Source: Lycium barbarum
Taxonomy: Eukaryota > Streptophyta > Magnoliopsida > Solanales > Solanaceae
Assembly: GCF_019175385.1 (NCBI RefSeq)
Contig: NC_083346.1
Coordinates: 57,503,821-57,567,820 of the forward strand
DNA length: 64,000 bases
Direction: 5' to 3'
Positions 12,654-22,720 of this stretch are shown here, piece by piece; the stretch's first letter is position 1, and each line of letters opens with the position of its first letter. The notes below the pieces were generated by a model. It was given only the letters and a program-made list of their open reading frames with translations. It was not told the origin of the DNA and searched no databases. Made by a program: the position numbers and the translations under genes.

Positions 12654-12990
12654 CGTGCCCCGGCCCTCCCGTGAGGGACGCGGTGAATCATATATCATAA
12701 ATGCATATAACATGCCCCGGCCCTCAGTATGGGACGCGGTAAATCATATGTATCATGTAACGTGCCCCGGCCCTCGTTGAGGGGCGCGGTAAATGGAATC
12801 ATGCATGCCAATGTCATGTGTCATGTATGCCAATGTCATGTATCATGTATGCATGTAACGTGCCCCGGCCCTCTTTTGCGGGACGCGGTGATTGTGCCAT
12901 CCTGGCCACCACCCCCGTCATCATATCATAATATCATCATATCATACATAACATGCCCCGGCCCGCAAGTGAGAGGGACGCGGTGAATAA
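12654..12990. repeat. five-copy GC-rich minisatellite in LTR F
   Basis: Five copies (starting near 12654, 12711, 12761, 12859, 12952) of a unit with a fixed start GTGCCCCGGCCCT and fixed end GGGACGCGGTGAAT around a variable centre. Copies are spaced 50-100 bp apart by ATCATGTATGCAT-like filler. In most copies the centre forms a small CCCTC...GAGGG stem. Confidence 0.8.
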
Positions 12991-15735
12991 TGCAGAGAAA
13001 TACGCACGAGAACATGTCCTGGCCCGGGCTCAGTGAAGTCCAAATCAAAGCTTGCACGAACAAAGTAGTGTGAAACCACATGCACACAATCAAGACCCGA
13101 GATACAAACATACTTATATGCAAACACATTATCGGCATCTAGAGGTCCAGAAACAAGCTTCGGGTCAATTGGAACTAGCATACGAAAGTTACGAGCGTTC
13201 GAAGTACGGAACGCTCCATAAATGTTTCGGAAGTCAATCTTTGCAAAACCGAAGTACTAGTCGTATCAGCAATCTTTCGGATGACGTATAGAGCAACTTA
13301 AGTACAACTTAGATTCATACGCACACACCACAACATATCAAGGTATTAATTATATCACTTATTTTCTTTATTAACAACTAAGGAATATATCAAATAGGTC
13401 TTTAGGTATCGTGCTAACCTCATATGGATGAAATTAAATAAACTTTTGAAATCATGTGTACGTATCGTAATATATCAAGCTTCGGTGAAACCATCATTCG
13501 TGTTATCATACTTACAAAATTTTCTGTAAAACATGCTTCATGAAAGTTGGGGGCAATATGACTCATAATATTCTTTCCGACACAAATTCTTTATACTTAT
13601 TTCGTTACTCAATCATGTCGTAAAATGGGTCATGTCAAACATACTTCTACCCATATAAGTCAGAATCATAGGCAGACTCGGAACATATTAGATAGCACTT
13701 TAGAAGCGAATTCCTTCCGGATATCTTACGGATCAGACCAAATATAACTTATAAGATCGCGTGCACATATCAAAATATAGATTAAGGACTCAATGGGATA
13801 GTAAAACAACCAAGAGTTTCCTTTAATTATTCTACAGAATTAAGCCAGATAGAACAATAGGGGAAGATTCGGGAGTAGTGGGTCCACCTCGGATCAAGTC
13901 GAGGCGACGGACATGAATCATGGACATTAGGGTCTATAGAGTCATCCAAGGAAGTTTCGAGTCGACTTGATTACATTTACAAAAGTTTCGGACGTTTGAT
14001 TTCCTTTCGACCAAAACATGAGATTTATAGTTCAATTAGATTGAATGAATAGTGCTCAAATTCAATTTCGGATTTCTATGAACAGAATTGTCCCCGAGGC
14101 TCAAGTATCGACCTAGTATACATAGGACATGCCAAAAAAAGGAATAGGGTAGCCTTACATACCTTTCTCACGGCTTATGCTCGCGCAAAATCAAACCCCG
14201 TTTCGCCCAAAATCTGCAATTGGTCATAAGTGCCAAATATGAGTTGTAAACTCTTAAGAATTCAACTTAGATTCATATTTGTCTACCGAAATTCCGGCAG
14301 CATTTCCCCTGTAAATACACCATCCCCGAGGGTACAACTCGGCTAATTCAACAACAACAAACCCGAGAATGGAACTCGGCCACATTATCAACAATAACAC
14401 CAACAATTATGGCAACAACATCATCAATCATTTCAAGAATATTTCAAACAATTCACATAGTATACCAAACAACCCAAACGACCTACTTCTTCACCCAAGA
14501 CCTTCCAAATTCCTCAAGGACATTAATAATCTATACTTCAACAATATCCTTCATTCTTATAATCGCAAGAAACCATGCTAATATCGCATTAACTTCTTTC
14601 ATAATCCACCAACAAATTACAACTTCATTTCAAGTCATTTATTCTTCATTTAACATCATAGAAACCGCAACACAACAACCAAAATACTTAGATAAAAATT
14701 GATTCATTCACTTCTATACCACATAGCAACTCACGGCCATATCACTACATCTATGGTTCCATATATTCCATCCATTTCTTCATCCTACAACATATACAAA
14801 TCACCCATAACATCAACAACAATCAAAATACTAACTAAAAATTTATTCATCACATTCTATACCACACCACCATTTTCGGCCACCCTTCACCCATACATAT
14901 TTAATGAATTTCACTTATTTCCAAATACTACAACACAGACTAAGCCTTCATAATACATAAAAGGGTATGAATTCTTACCTTTACTCTTCAACTTCTTCAC
15001 TTGACTAGAACGCGGAAATGACGAAACGGATGACTTATCTTCCGAAACAATTATACCACGTTGTAGAGGACCCTTGAATTAATAGGAATACCACAAGAAA
15101 ATGATTTTAGAACAAGATTTCTCATAGTCAAATTCCCATGGGTTGGCCGAAATGCTCCCCTTTGTTTCTCTTCTTCTTTGTTTCTTTACTTCTCTCATTA
15201 TCTCTTGAAAGTTCTAGGGGATTTTAATGATTAATTGGCCCCTTTTTATTAATTTGAACACATGACTTAATATTTGGGGCTTGGGCCAAGCATATGGCCG
15301 GCCACCCCATGCCATTTGGGCCTCTTTTCCTATTATTTTTTAGCCCAATTGATTTAGTCCGTATTTTGTAATTCCCGAAACTAATTTTCAAAATTCCAAT
15401 TTTTGACCTTGGCCTTCCTCCGTATTTGCACACCAATACTTTTCATGATCAACACACACATATGTGAATTCCAATCAACATATGACCTTATTCCTTACAA
15501 ATCAAAGTCATTTCAAATTTTCCCGAACGCGCGAAAGTACGGGATATAACACATTCATCCTCAAATGTTAAACGCTCGGGATTCTATGAAAATTTTGCCA
15601 GAGTTTCCCCTATAACATGGCACTACCAACCTGTCACAACAACCCATAATATCATTGCCTCACAGGGCTACAACACAATATCATCATATCTATGTCCACA
15701 CACGACCAAAAGCATAAAAAGTAAGCGTACATACG

Positions 15736-16206
15736 TTATATTGTTGGTGTTTCATCTTGAATCTCTCCTGGGGTTTGGAATAAATGCGGGTATGTGGATT
15801 TCATTTTCTCTTCCGCTTCCCAAGTCATTTCTTCCCGGTTATTGTTTCACCACAAGACTTTAACTGAAGCTACCTCTTTATTTCGGAGTCTTCGCACTTG
15901 CCTGTCTAGAATAGCAATAGGCACTTCTTCATAGGTTAGCTTTTCTGTCACTTGCAGATAATATATCGGGACAATCTTTGTGGGATCTCCAACACACATG
16001 TGGAGCATCGAAACGTGGAAGACTGAATGGACTGATTCAAGCTCCGAAGGCAAGTCCAATTCATAGGCTACCTGACCCACCTTGCGGACAATTTTATAGG
16101 GTCCAATGTATCTAGGACTTAGCTTCCCTTTCTTGCCAAATCTCATCACCTCTTTCATTGGCGATACTTTCAAAAATACCCACTCACTAACTTGAAATTC
16201 CAAGTC
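15736..16206 (-). pseudogene. pol: E2 integrase C-terminus and chromodomain
   Basis: This is the last part of the E2 polyprotein; the TAA at 15736-15738 is its natural end. The integrase C-terminal motif (RYIGPYKIVRKVGQVAYEL) is followed by LHMC...DPTKIVP and then a chromodomain-like stretch: YEEVPIAILDRQVRRLR, SVKVLW and TWEAEEKMKSTYPHLF. Such a domain tethers chromovirus integrases to modified histones. Stops at the two ends (TGA before DLEF, and TGA after KVLW at about 15844) both look like CGA to TGA changes. Between them 118 codons are open. Confidence 0.88.
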
Positions 16207-17262
16207 TCATCGGCGATTGTCAGCATAAGACTTTTGGCGACTTTGGGCTGTCAATAATCGATCTCGGATCACCTTAACTTTTTCCACCGCTTGCTGAATC
16301 AAATCAGGGCCTACTAGTTGTGCTTCTCCTATTTCGAACCATCCGATTTGAGATCTACATTTCCTTCCATATAAAGCTTCATATGGAGCCATTTGAATGC
16401 TGGAATGGTAACTATTGTTGTATGCAAATTCGATTAGAGGTAAATGATCATCCAAACTACCACGAAAATCCAGCACACATGCTCGTAGCATATCTTCCAA
16501 GGTCTGAATAGTATGCTAGGCTTGTCCGTCGGTCTGCGGATGGAATGCCATGCTAAGCTTCACTTGAATGCCTAAACCTTCTTGGAAGGACTTCCAGAAC
16601 TTGGTTGTAAACTGTGCTCCTCTGTTTGTGATAATAGATAATGGAATACCATGAAGTCGCACAATTTCCTTGAGATATAACCTCGCATAATCTTCAGCTG
16701 AGTATGTAGTCCTAATTGGGAGAAAATGGGTTGCTTTCGTCAATCTATCCACGATCACCCATATAGAATCATACCTTCCGCGGGAACGAGGTAATCCCAC
16801 AATAAAATCCATGTTAATTTTTTCCCATTTCCAAGTAGGTATTTCCTTTGCTTGCAATAAGCCTCCTGGCTTTTGATGTTCAATCTTTACCTGTTGGCAA
16901 TTTGGACACTGTGCTACAAATTCCGCTATATCACTCTTCATTCCATCCCACCAATACATCATCTTAAGATCATGATACGTTTTGGTTGCACTTGGGTGAA
17001 TAGAATACCGAGAACAATGTGCTTCTTCTAGAATTCGTCGGCGCAATTCTACCACATTCGGCACACACAATCTGCCTCGGTATCTAAGAATTCCATCCAT
17101 AGAAACTCCAAATGAAGAATTCTCTTTTCCATGAGATGTGTCTCTGTAATGACACAATTGAGGATCTTCATATTTCCACTCTTTCACTTCTCTATCCAAA
17201 GATGAAACTGTAGAATCGTTAATGCCAATCCCTACACTACCCGAATCAATTACACGCTCCAA
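16207..17262 (-). pseudogene. pol: E2 integrase, catalytic residues altered
   Basis: Integrase inserts element DNA into the chromosome. The zinc-binding part (HCSRYSIHPSATKTYHDL ... CPNC) and the catalytic core are clear: MDFIVGLP holds the first Asp. The second Asp is Asn (IITNRGAQF, codon at 16624-16626). The Glu of the expected GQ-E-R motif is a TAG stop (16516-16518). The downstream stretch LPLIEFAYNNSYHSSIQMAP is intact. A frameshift near 17246-17262 separates this frame from RNase H. With two of three catalytic acidic residues lost the enzyme would be inactive even if the stop were read through. Confidence 0.92.
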
Positions 17263-17929
17263 GATTAGCTAGTTCACGGAGCTCATGAACCATCTCTTTC
17301 TTTTCCGGAGGAACTTCACATAAACTTCCCATTGATCGGTGGCTAAGCGCATCGGCTACCACATTTGCTTTTCTGGGGTGGTACAAAATGTTCACATCAT
17401 AATCATTTAACAATTCTGACCACCGCCTCTGTCGCAGGTTCAACTCCTTTTGCTTGAAAATGTACTGAAGACTTTTGTGATCTGTATAGATGTCAACGTG
17501 CACACCATACAAATAATTCCTCCATATTTTTAAAGCATGAATAACCGCAGCCAATTCGAGATCATGAGTCGGATAATTCTTTTCATGTTTCCGCAATTGT
17601 CTCGAAGCATATGCAATCACTTTACCATGCTGCATCAATACGCATCCTAATCCGACACCGGAAGCGTCACAATATACCACATAGCCATCTGACCCTTTTG
17701 GAAGTGTTAAGACCAGAGCTGAGGTCAATCTGCCTTTCAACTCTTGGAAACTGCGCTCACAAGCATCATTCTACTGAAATTTGGCTGACTTCTGGGTTAG
17801 TTTTGTCAATAGGGTTGAAATAGATGAGAAGCCCTCTACGAATCTTCTATTATAACCTGCCAAACCCAGAAAACTATGAACTTCTATAGGCGTCGTAGGC
17901 CTTGGCCAAGTCTTCACCGCTTCAATTTT
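17246..17929 (-). pseudogene. pol: E2 RNase H and RT connection
   Basis: RNase H removes the RNA strand during reverse transcription. The four acidic positions are visible: CDASGVGLG (Asp), [10 protein letters not shown] (Glu), YTDHKSLQY (Asp) and VVADALSHR (Asp). Upstream is the RT connection segment with [15 protein letters not shown]. Stops at about 17930 (CAG to TAG) and 17762 (TGG to TAG, where E3 keeps Trp) separate it from RT. The frame runs out at 17246. Confidence 0.9.
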
Positions 17930-18667
17930 CTAAGTATCAACTCGAATACCATCAGCTGAAATAACATGGCCCAGAAATGTCACAGAATTTAGCCAAAACT
18001 CGCACATTGAAAATTTTGCATACAATTCTCGGGCTCGAAGAATGCCAAGAACAATTCGCAAGTGATCTGCATGTTCTGATTCCGTACGAGAATACACCAG
18101 AATATCATCAATAAATACTATCACAAATAAGTCCAAGAAAGGCCTGAATACATTGTTCATCAAATTCATAAACACGGCCGTAGCATTAGTCAACCCAAAC
18201 GACATCACTCGGAATTCATAATGGCCGTATCTCGTTCTGAAGGCCGTTTTGGGAATATCCGCTTCTCTAACTCTCACCTGATGGTAACCCGACCTCAAAT
18301 CTATTTTAGAAAACCACTTGACACCTTGCAACTGGTCGAATAAGTCATCAATCCTTTGAAGGGGATATTTGTTCTTTATCGTCACTTTATTCAATTGCCT
18401 ATAATCGATGCACATTCGTAGAGAACCGTCTTTCTTTCTCACGAACAAGATCGGTGCTCCCCACGGTGATGAACTGGGTCTAATAAATCCCTTCTCGAGC
18501 AAGTCTTTCAACTGCGCCTTTAGCTCTTTCAATTCCGCCGGAGCCATTCGATAAGGAGGAATGGAAATAGGCTTGGTATCCGGCAACACATCAATGGCGA
18601 AATCAATCTCTTTTTCTGGAGGAAGACCTGGGAGCTCGTCTGGAAACACATCTGGGAATTCATTCAC
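17930..18667 (-). pseudogene. pol: E2 reverse transcriptase
   Basis: RT copies element RNA into DNA. A 245-codon open segment covers [14 protein letters not shown], the [15 protein letters not shown] primer-grip-side motif, [57 protein letters not shown] and the catalytic FIDD box (codons at 18104-18115) followed by ILVYS. The usual Ty3/gypsy order is kept and no key residue is obviously missing in this segment. It ends at a CAG to TAG stop. Confidence 0.95.
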
Positions 18668-18679
18668 TACCGGAACTAA

Positions 18680-19230
18680 TTAGAAAGTTGGCGGCTTTGA
18701 CTCGGTGTCATGAACCCGAACTAAATGATAGATATAACCCTTGGCTATCATCCTCCTTTCCTTAAGGTAGGAAATAAACCTACCCTTTGGAGATGCTGCA
18801 TTACCCTTCCATTCAAGCACAGGCTCTCCCGGGAATTGGAATCGAACCACATTCATTTGGCAATCGACATTAGCATAGCACGAGGCCAACCAATGCATAC
18901 CCATAATTACATCGAAATCTAACATTTCTAACTCAATCAAATCAGCTGTGGCCTGGCGATCATATATCACAACTACACAATTTTTATACACTTGTCTCGC
19001 TATCACGGGATCACCAACTGGAGTAAATACCTCAAAGGGTTTGATTGACTCAGGTTTCACCCCAATACAACCAGCAACATATGGAGTAATATAAGAGAAA
19101 GTATAACCCGGATCTATCAATGAATACACATCACGGGAGAGTATAGAAAATGTACCTGTAACCACATCCGGAGAGGACTCAAGATGCTGTCGTCCGACTA
19201 AAGCATATACATAGGGCTGCGTGGTACCTG
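18680..19230 (-). pseudogene. pol: E2 aspartic protease
   Basis: The protease cuts the polyprotein. The catalytic triplet is DPG (codons at 19106-19114, in YSLIDPGYTFSYI). This triplet is common in this clade at a site where most retroviral-type proteases have DTG or DSG. It is followed by DRQATADLIELEMLDFDVIM, then HWLASCYANVDC and GRFISYLKERRMIAKGYIYH. A stop (TAA, CAA to TAA) at 18680-18682 separates it from RT. Confidence 0.88.
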
Positions 19231-20452
19231 AAGTCGATGTTGCCCCTCTACCTCTGCCTCGACCTTCTGACATCTGAGGAGTCTGCCCTACCGGGCGCAC
19301 TGAGGAAGAACCAGCTGCTGAACCTGTGGGTTGAACCCCAACTCTACCGCTCATCGACGGGTAATCTCGCATCATGTGCCCAACCTGACCGCAGGCATAA
19401 CAAGCATCCGAACCTTGGTGACACCATCCGGAATGTAATCTACCGCACTGACTGCACTGCGGTGTCGGGGGTCTCCTCTGGCTATAATCTCCTCTGACCC
19501 AGTCCTAAACGAAGGGAGCGATCAAATCTCCTACCCATAAATCGAGGAGGTGGACTGGTCACTGACTGGCCGGAATGTCTGGAGTAAGTCTGCCTTGATC
19601 CCCCTCTATAATCACTGCCTGCCCCCATAGATCTATCTCTCTTACTTTGCCTTCTATCAATATCGCGATCACTTTTTTGTGGTTGCTGTCGTCCCTCTAG
19701 ATTCTGAGCATGGGATTGTATTCAGGAAATATCCATCCCGTCTTGCAACGAAGCCGTCAAACAGTCTTTAAATAAATGTGGTCCCAAGCCACTCACAAAT
19801 CTATGTACCCGATCTCCCATGTCGGCCATCATAGACGGGGCATATCTAGCCAATGAATTAAATTGTAGGCTATAATCCCGGGCACTCATGCTTCCTTGCT
19901 TCAAATGAAAGCATCTACGAATTCTTGCCAAACCGGAGGAGGCGCATTCTCTTCTCTGGACAATACCCAGTTATTATACTATAAGACTGCCACATCCCGG
20001 AGTCTATACGATGCCAACTCCACGGATTCAGTTTCGGAAGCATCGACAATCCCCAATGTCCTCAACATTTCATCAATGAAACCTTGAGGGTCCTCATCCA
20101 ACTTTGACCCGAAAAACTCTGGAGGATTTAGACTCAAAAAATCACGAGCTCTGGTACTTGCTGCCCGATCACTTGAACTCACATTTTGCCGCTATGCCTG
20201 TGTGGCAACCAATTGTGTCAATAACTCTATCACATATGGATCGGTCATTTGTTGACCCGAAACAGCCGGTGGAGGAATTGGAGCTGAAGCTCCTCCTTGT
20301 TCTTCTACATTAGGCGGGGTGGAGGAAGTACTAGATGGGGCCTCATTTTGTGACTCGCCCTCTTCCACATTCATTGGCGGCTCTCTTTCTACCCGCCTCT
20401 TTGTCGTAGTCTTACCCTTCTGGGCAACTGTAGCTTTTCCTTTTGGCGGCAT
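19231..20452 (-). pseudogene. gag: E2 gag
   Basis: ATG at 20452 (MPPKGKATVAQKGK) was chosen because the same start context is seen in E7. Gag core motifs: DFLSLNPPEFFGSK, VELASYRLRDVAVL, QGSMSARDYSLQFNSLARYA and GLGPHLFKDCLTASLQDGMD. Stops at 20192-20194 (CAG to TAG) and 19979-19981 (TGG to TAG) plus frame breaks near 19500 interrupt it. In the zinc knuckle (19361-19402) the last Cys of CX2CX4HX4C is Tyr, which should impair RNA binding. Confidence 0.9.
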
Positions 20453-20640
20453 TCTGAAATCACAACACACTATTAGGGAGGATAAAATCTTATACACAGC
20501 TTTATCGCACGATCTCATAAGAAGAAAGATGGTCATTTTTCCTAAATGCCCTGTAGCCTCTTGTTTATTGATGTGGCGCGCAACACACCATAAACAAGAC
20601 TCTACTAGACACGGCTCGTAGACACTTCCTAGGACTGAAC

Positions 20641-20653
20641 TGCTCTGATACCA
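20641..20653 (-). other. E2 primer binding site
   Basis: Minus strand TGGTATCAGAGCA, complementary to the 3' end of initiator methionine tRNA. It lies a few bases after the 5' LTR end, spaced by AAAGTGG-type sequence as in the sister elements. Confidence 0.85.
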
Positions 20654-20657
20654 CTTT

Positions 20658-22066
20658 TTTCACAACCCAGCTAGGGGCCGCGACGGGTACTCGGGGCTAA
20701 CCACCGAGCACCGCTCGTTCTATTTCTCATCATGCTCATCTAGCTCTTTTATCACATTTATACTCAAATTGTAGGAAAATCATATTTCATATAGGAACAT
20801 AAATACTTTTATATACATATGCCTCTCGACCATCAAAATAATATATATACATAATAACCTCTCGTGAGACCATCTAACCCACCCTGCGTATCTATGAGCC
20901 TCTACTGGAGTGCTAAACATAAGGATGGGATAAGACCCCATCATGCCCAAAATACATATACACAAAAGAATCATCATAAGCACCTCCGAACAATGGAGTG
21001 CTCTCAATCAGCTACTGGCTTCTACGAATCTGGATCAAGCTCACCTTCCTGTCTACCTGTGGGCATGAACACAGCGTCCACAGAAAACGGACATCAGTAC
21101 GAACACTGTACTGAGTATGAGAGGCATAAACAATGAAATAAGACAATGATACAAAGGGAGATATCAATATGGAACATCTATATCTGACTGTCAAGTACAA
21201 AGGAAATAATGCATGCTGGTTTACTCATAATCATCATCATGTCATGTATGCATAAATGTTTAAGATGCCCGTCCATATAGGTACGGTGTGATAATCATAG
21301 CATTAGCCTGCGTCCAGGCCTCTCGCGTCCGGGTTATCATCTCATGCCGCCCACTAGTGGTGTCTGTCCATGCCATTTGGCCATGGTGTATAGCTGCCCG
21401 CCTTAGCGGTGACTGCCCGGCCATATAGGCGCAGTGTAATATCATCATCATAACATGCTTATCTTATCATAGTACATGCATAAGGCTCAAAATCAACTAC
21501 ACTTTATCGGGGTGACGTAAGGTCGTGATCCCCCGATTTCATTATAGAGTAGTCATTGACATTCTGCCTCACCTTGAAGGAATTAGCACAAAAGGTGAGT
21601 GTAAGCAATAAATAACATCATTAACATTATAGAATCATCATCTCATATCTCTTATCTTATATGCTATTCATAGATATAGGCTTTTAGCTTTCCGGAATAT
21701 AGGAACTCACGAAGAGGAAAGAAAATCATGCTAGAAGATTCATGCCATTAGAAAGAAAGGACTAGCCTCACATACTTTTGACGTCTAACTAAGCTCGCTT
21801 GCTTGTTCTCTTCCGATATCACGTTTCTACCTTCAAGAGAGAATTCGCACTAAAGTTAGTTAATTCGACTGTAAGAACACGTGACTATTTCTAGGGAAAA
21901 TTGGGCAGCACTTCCTTCGTCAAACTTCTTTCTTTACGTCTATCGTCTTCAAGTCTCGATTAAGATCATCAAATGTTATCTCTTACTTATCAAGTCATCG
22001 TGTATTTCATGCCCTTGGCTAGCTTATTCACTGTACGCTAACGGGGAAAATTTCCAAGGTGTTACA
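20658..22066 (-). mobile_element. E2 5' LTR
   Basis: 1409 bp. On the minus strand it starts TGTAACACCTTGG at 22066 and ends GGGTTGTGA(AA), where the terminal ACA has become AAA. The left breakpoint of the 7.4-kb tandem duplication (20801) lies inside it, so most of it is repeated at 28211-29476. Confidence 0.93.
21075..21114 (-). other. LTR double hairpin (E2 5' LTR)
   Basis: TCAGTAC 21094-21100 / GTACTGA 21108-21114. The second stem CGTCC 21075-21079 / GGACA 21089-21093 closes with one wobble pair. Repeated at 28485-28524. Confidence 0.75.
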
Positions 22067-22229
22067 ATTGCATAGGTATGTATGTGGATATATGAAATGG
22101 TTCTCCTAGAAAAAGAGTAAGTAAGTACGAGGATTGTCTTAAGAAGTACTATGAGGTATGAGCGCTTCCTGTATCTTACGTTATTCATTATGTTTTTTTT
22201 TATCATATTACTATTCATGCCTTACATAC

Positions 22230-22268
22230 TCAGTACATTGCTCGTACTGACGTCCTTTCTTGTGGACG
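22230..22268 (+). other. LTR double hairpin (E1 3' LTR)
   Basis: TCAGTAC 22230-22236, loop ATTGCTC, GTACTGA 22244-22250; then CGTCC 22251-22255, loop of 8, GGACG 22264-22268. Followed by TTCATGCCCG. Repeated at 29641-29679. Confidence 0.8.
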
Positions 22269-22496
22269 CTGCATTCATGCCCGTAGGGAGACAACCCAGA
22301 TTATTAAGAGCTCATCAGCAGAGTCTCAGGAGCGCTCCACTTATTTCGGAGCAGCAATCTATTGGTATCCTCCTTTTGTGTATATATCTTGGGCATGATG
22401 GGGTCCTGTCCTGTCTTTATAATTTCCAGTACTCCAGATAGAGGCTTGTAGACATGTGTGGATAGTTAGAAGTTTCATGACTCCATTAGTGTATAT

Positions 22497-22498
<2 letters not shown>

Positions 22499-22533
<35 letters not shown>
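22499..22533. repeat. (AT)n microsatellite, short allele
   Basis: About 17 AT units in the E1 LTR. The same locus in the second duplication copy has 42 units. Confidence 0.95.
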
Positions 22534-22536
<3 letters not shown>

Positions 22537-22720
22537 TATGAGATGAAGTTGATGATTATCGTGTAAATGAGTCTCATTGGGAGAATTTATACCCGTACAT
22601 GTTATGATAATTGAGATTTAGATATGTGGTCCACCGAGATAGATGGGAGGAAGCATGATAGTTGGTGCTGCGTAGGCTAGCTCCGGGTACCCGTCATGGC
22701 CCTCAGGTTGGGTCGTCACA

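Larger units (their letters stand above)
11876..15551 (-). mobile_element. solo LTR F, beside the E2 PPT
   Basis: Plus strand TGTCACACCC at 11876 to GGATATAACA at 15551 (3676 bp), so minus orientation (TGTTATATCC...GGTGTGACA). TSD CATTC at 11871-11875 and 15552-15556. Its end resembles solo LTR G (GTTCG...CTAAGTAAG...GTGCCCATCA). Contents: double hairpin at 12292-12329, GC-rich tandem repeats at 12654-12990, and Asn/Thr-rich low-complexity sequence at 14340-14950 that creates spurious open frames. No internal domain. Confidence 0.93.
8636..22066 (-). mobile_element. E2: full-length Ty3/gypsy chromovirus (Del/Tekay type), defective
   Basis: Minus-strand element flanked by TSD ATTGC (8631-8635 and 22067-22071). 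Order on the minus strand: 5' LTR (20658-22066), PBS, gag, protease, RT, RNase H, integrase, chromodomain, PPT, 3' LTR (8636-11851). Removing the two nested solo LTRs and their TSDs gives LTRs of 1409 and 1410 bp, which differ at a few percent of positions by eye. The C-terminal chromodomain and the gene order place it among chromoviruses. The coding part has about nine stop codons, at least one frameshift, a changed zinc-knuckle Cys and two altered integrase catalytic positions, so it cannot be autonomous. It sits inside the 3' LTR of E1. Confidence 0.95.
318..22720 (+). mobile_element. E1: Ty3/gypsy LTR retrotransposon, 3' part with nested insertions
   Basis: E1 is a plus-strand chromovirus-type element. 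Visible in order are a gag leader, gag and the start of protease, a decayed pol region, a polypurine tract at 6552-6565, and a 3' LTR starting TGTTACACC at 6566 and ending GTCGTCACA at 22720. Its 5' LTR and PBS lie left of the window or under the LTR at 1-317. It is the oldest element in this half of the window: solo LTR B interrupts its gag and E2, with its own nested LTRs, interrupts its 3' LTR. The last two kilobases, from the E2 insertion to the LTR end, are copied again at 29477-30181 by the tandem duplication. Confidence 0.85.
22067..22720 (+). mobile_element. E1 3' LTR, second part
   Basis: Continuation of the LTR begun at 6566, after the E2 insertion and its TSD. It ends GGGTCGTCACA at 22720. 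The next bases TTGAG would be the E1 TSD, but the matching 5' side is outside the window. It holds a double hairpin at 22230-22268 and an (AT)17 run at 22499-22533. Confidence 0.88.

Noticed and set aside
12654..12990. Possible CRISPR-like array
   Set aside because: Units are degenerate, unevenly spaced by related filler, and sit inside a plant LTR; it is a minisatellite.
14369..14953. Asn/Ile/Thr-rich overlapping open frames
   Set aside because: CAA/ATC-rich low-complexity sequence inside solo LTR F, with three frames open at once.
15736..20452. Endogenous pararetrovirus instead of retrotransposon
   Set aside because: Gene order RT-RNase H-integrase-chromodomain, two LTRs, PBS, PPT and a 5-bp TSD identify a Ty3/gypsy element; there is no movement-protein region.
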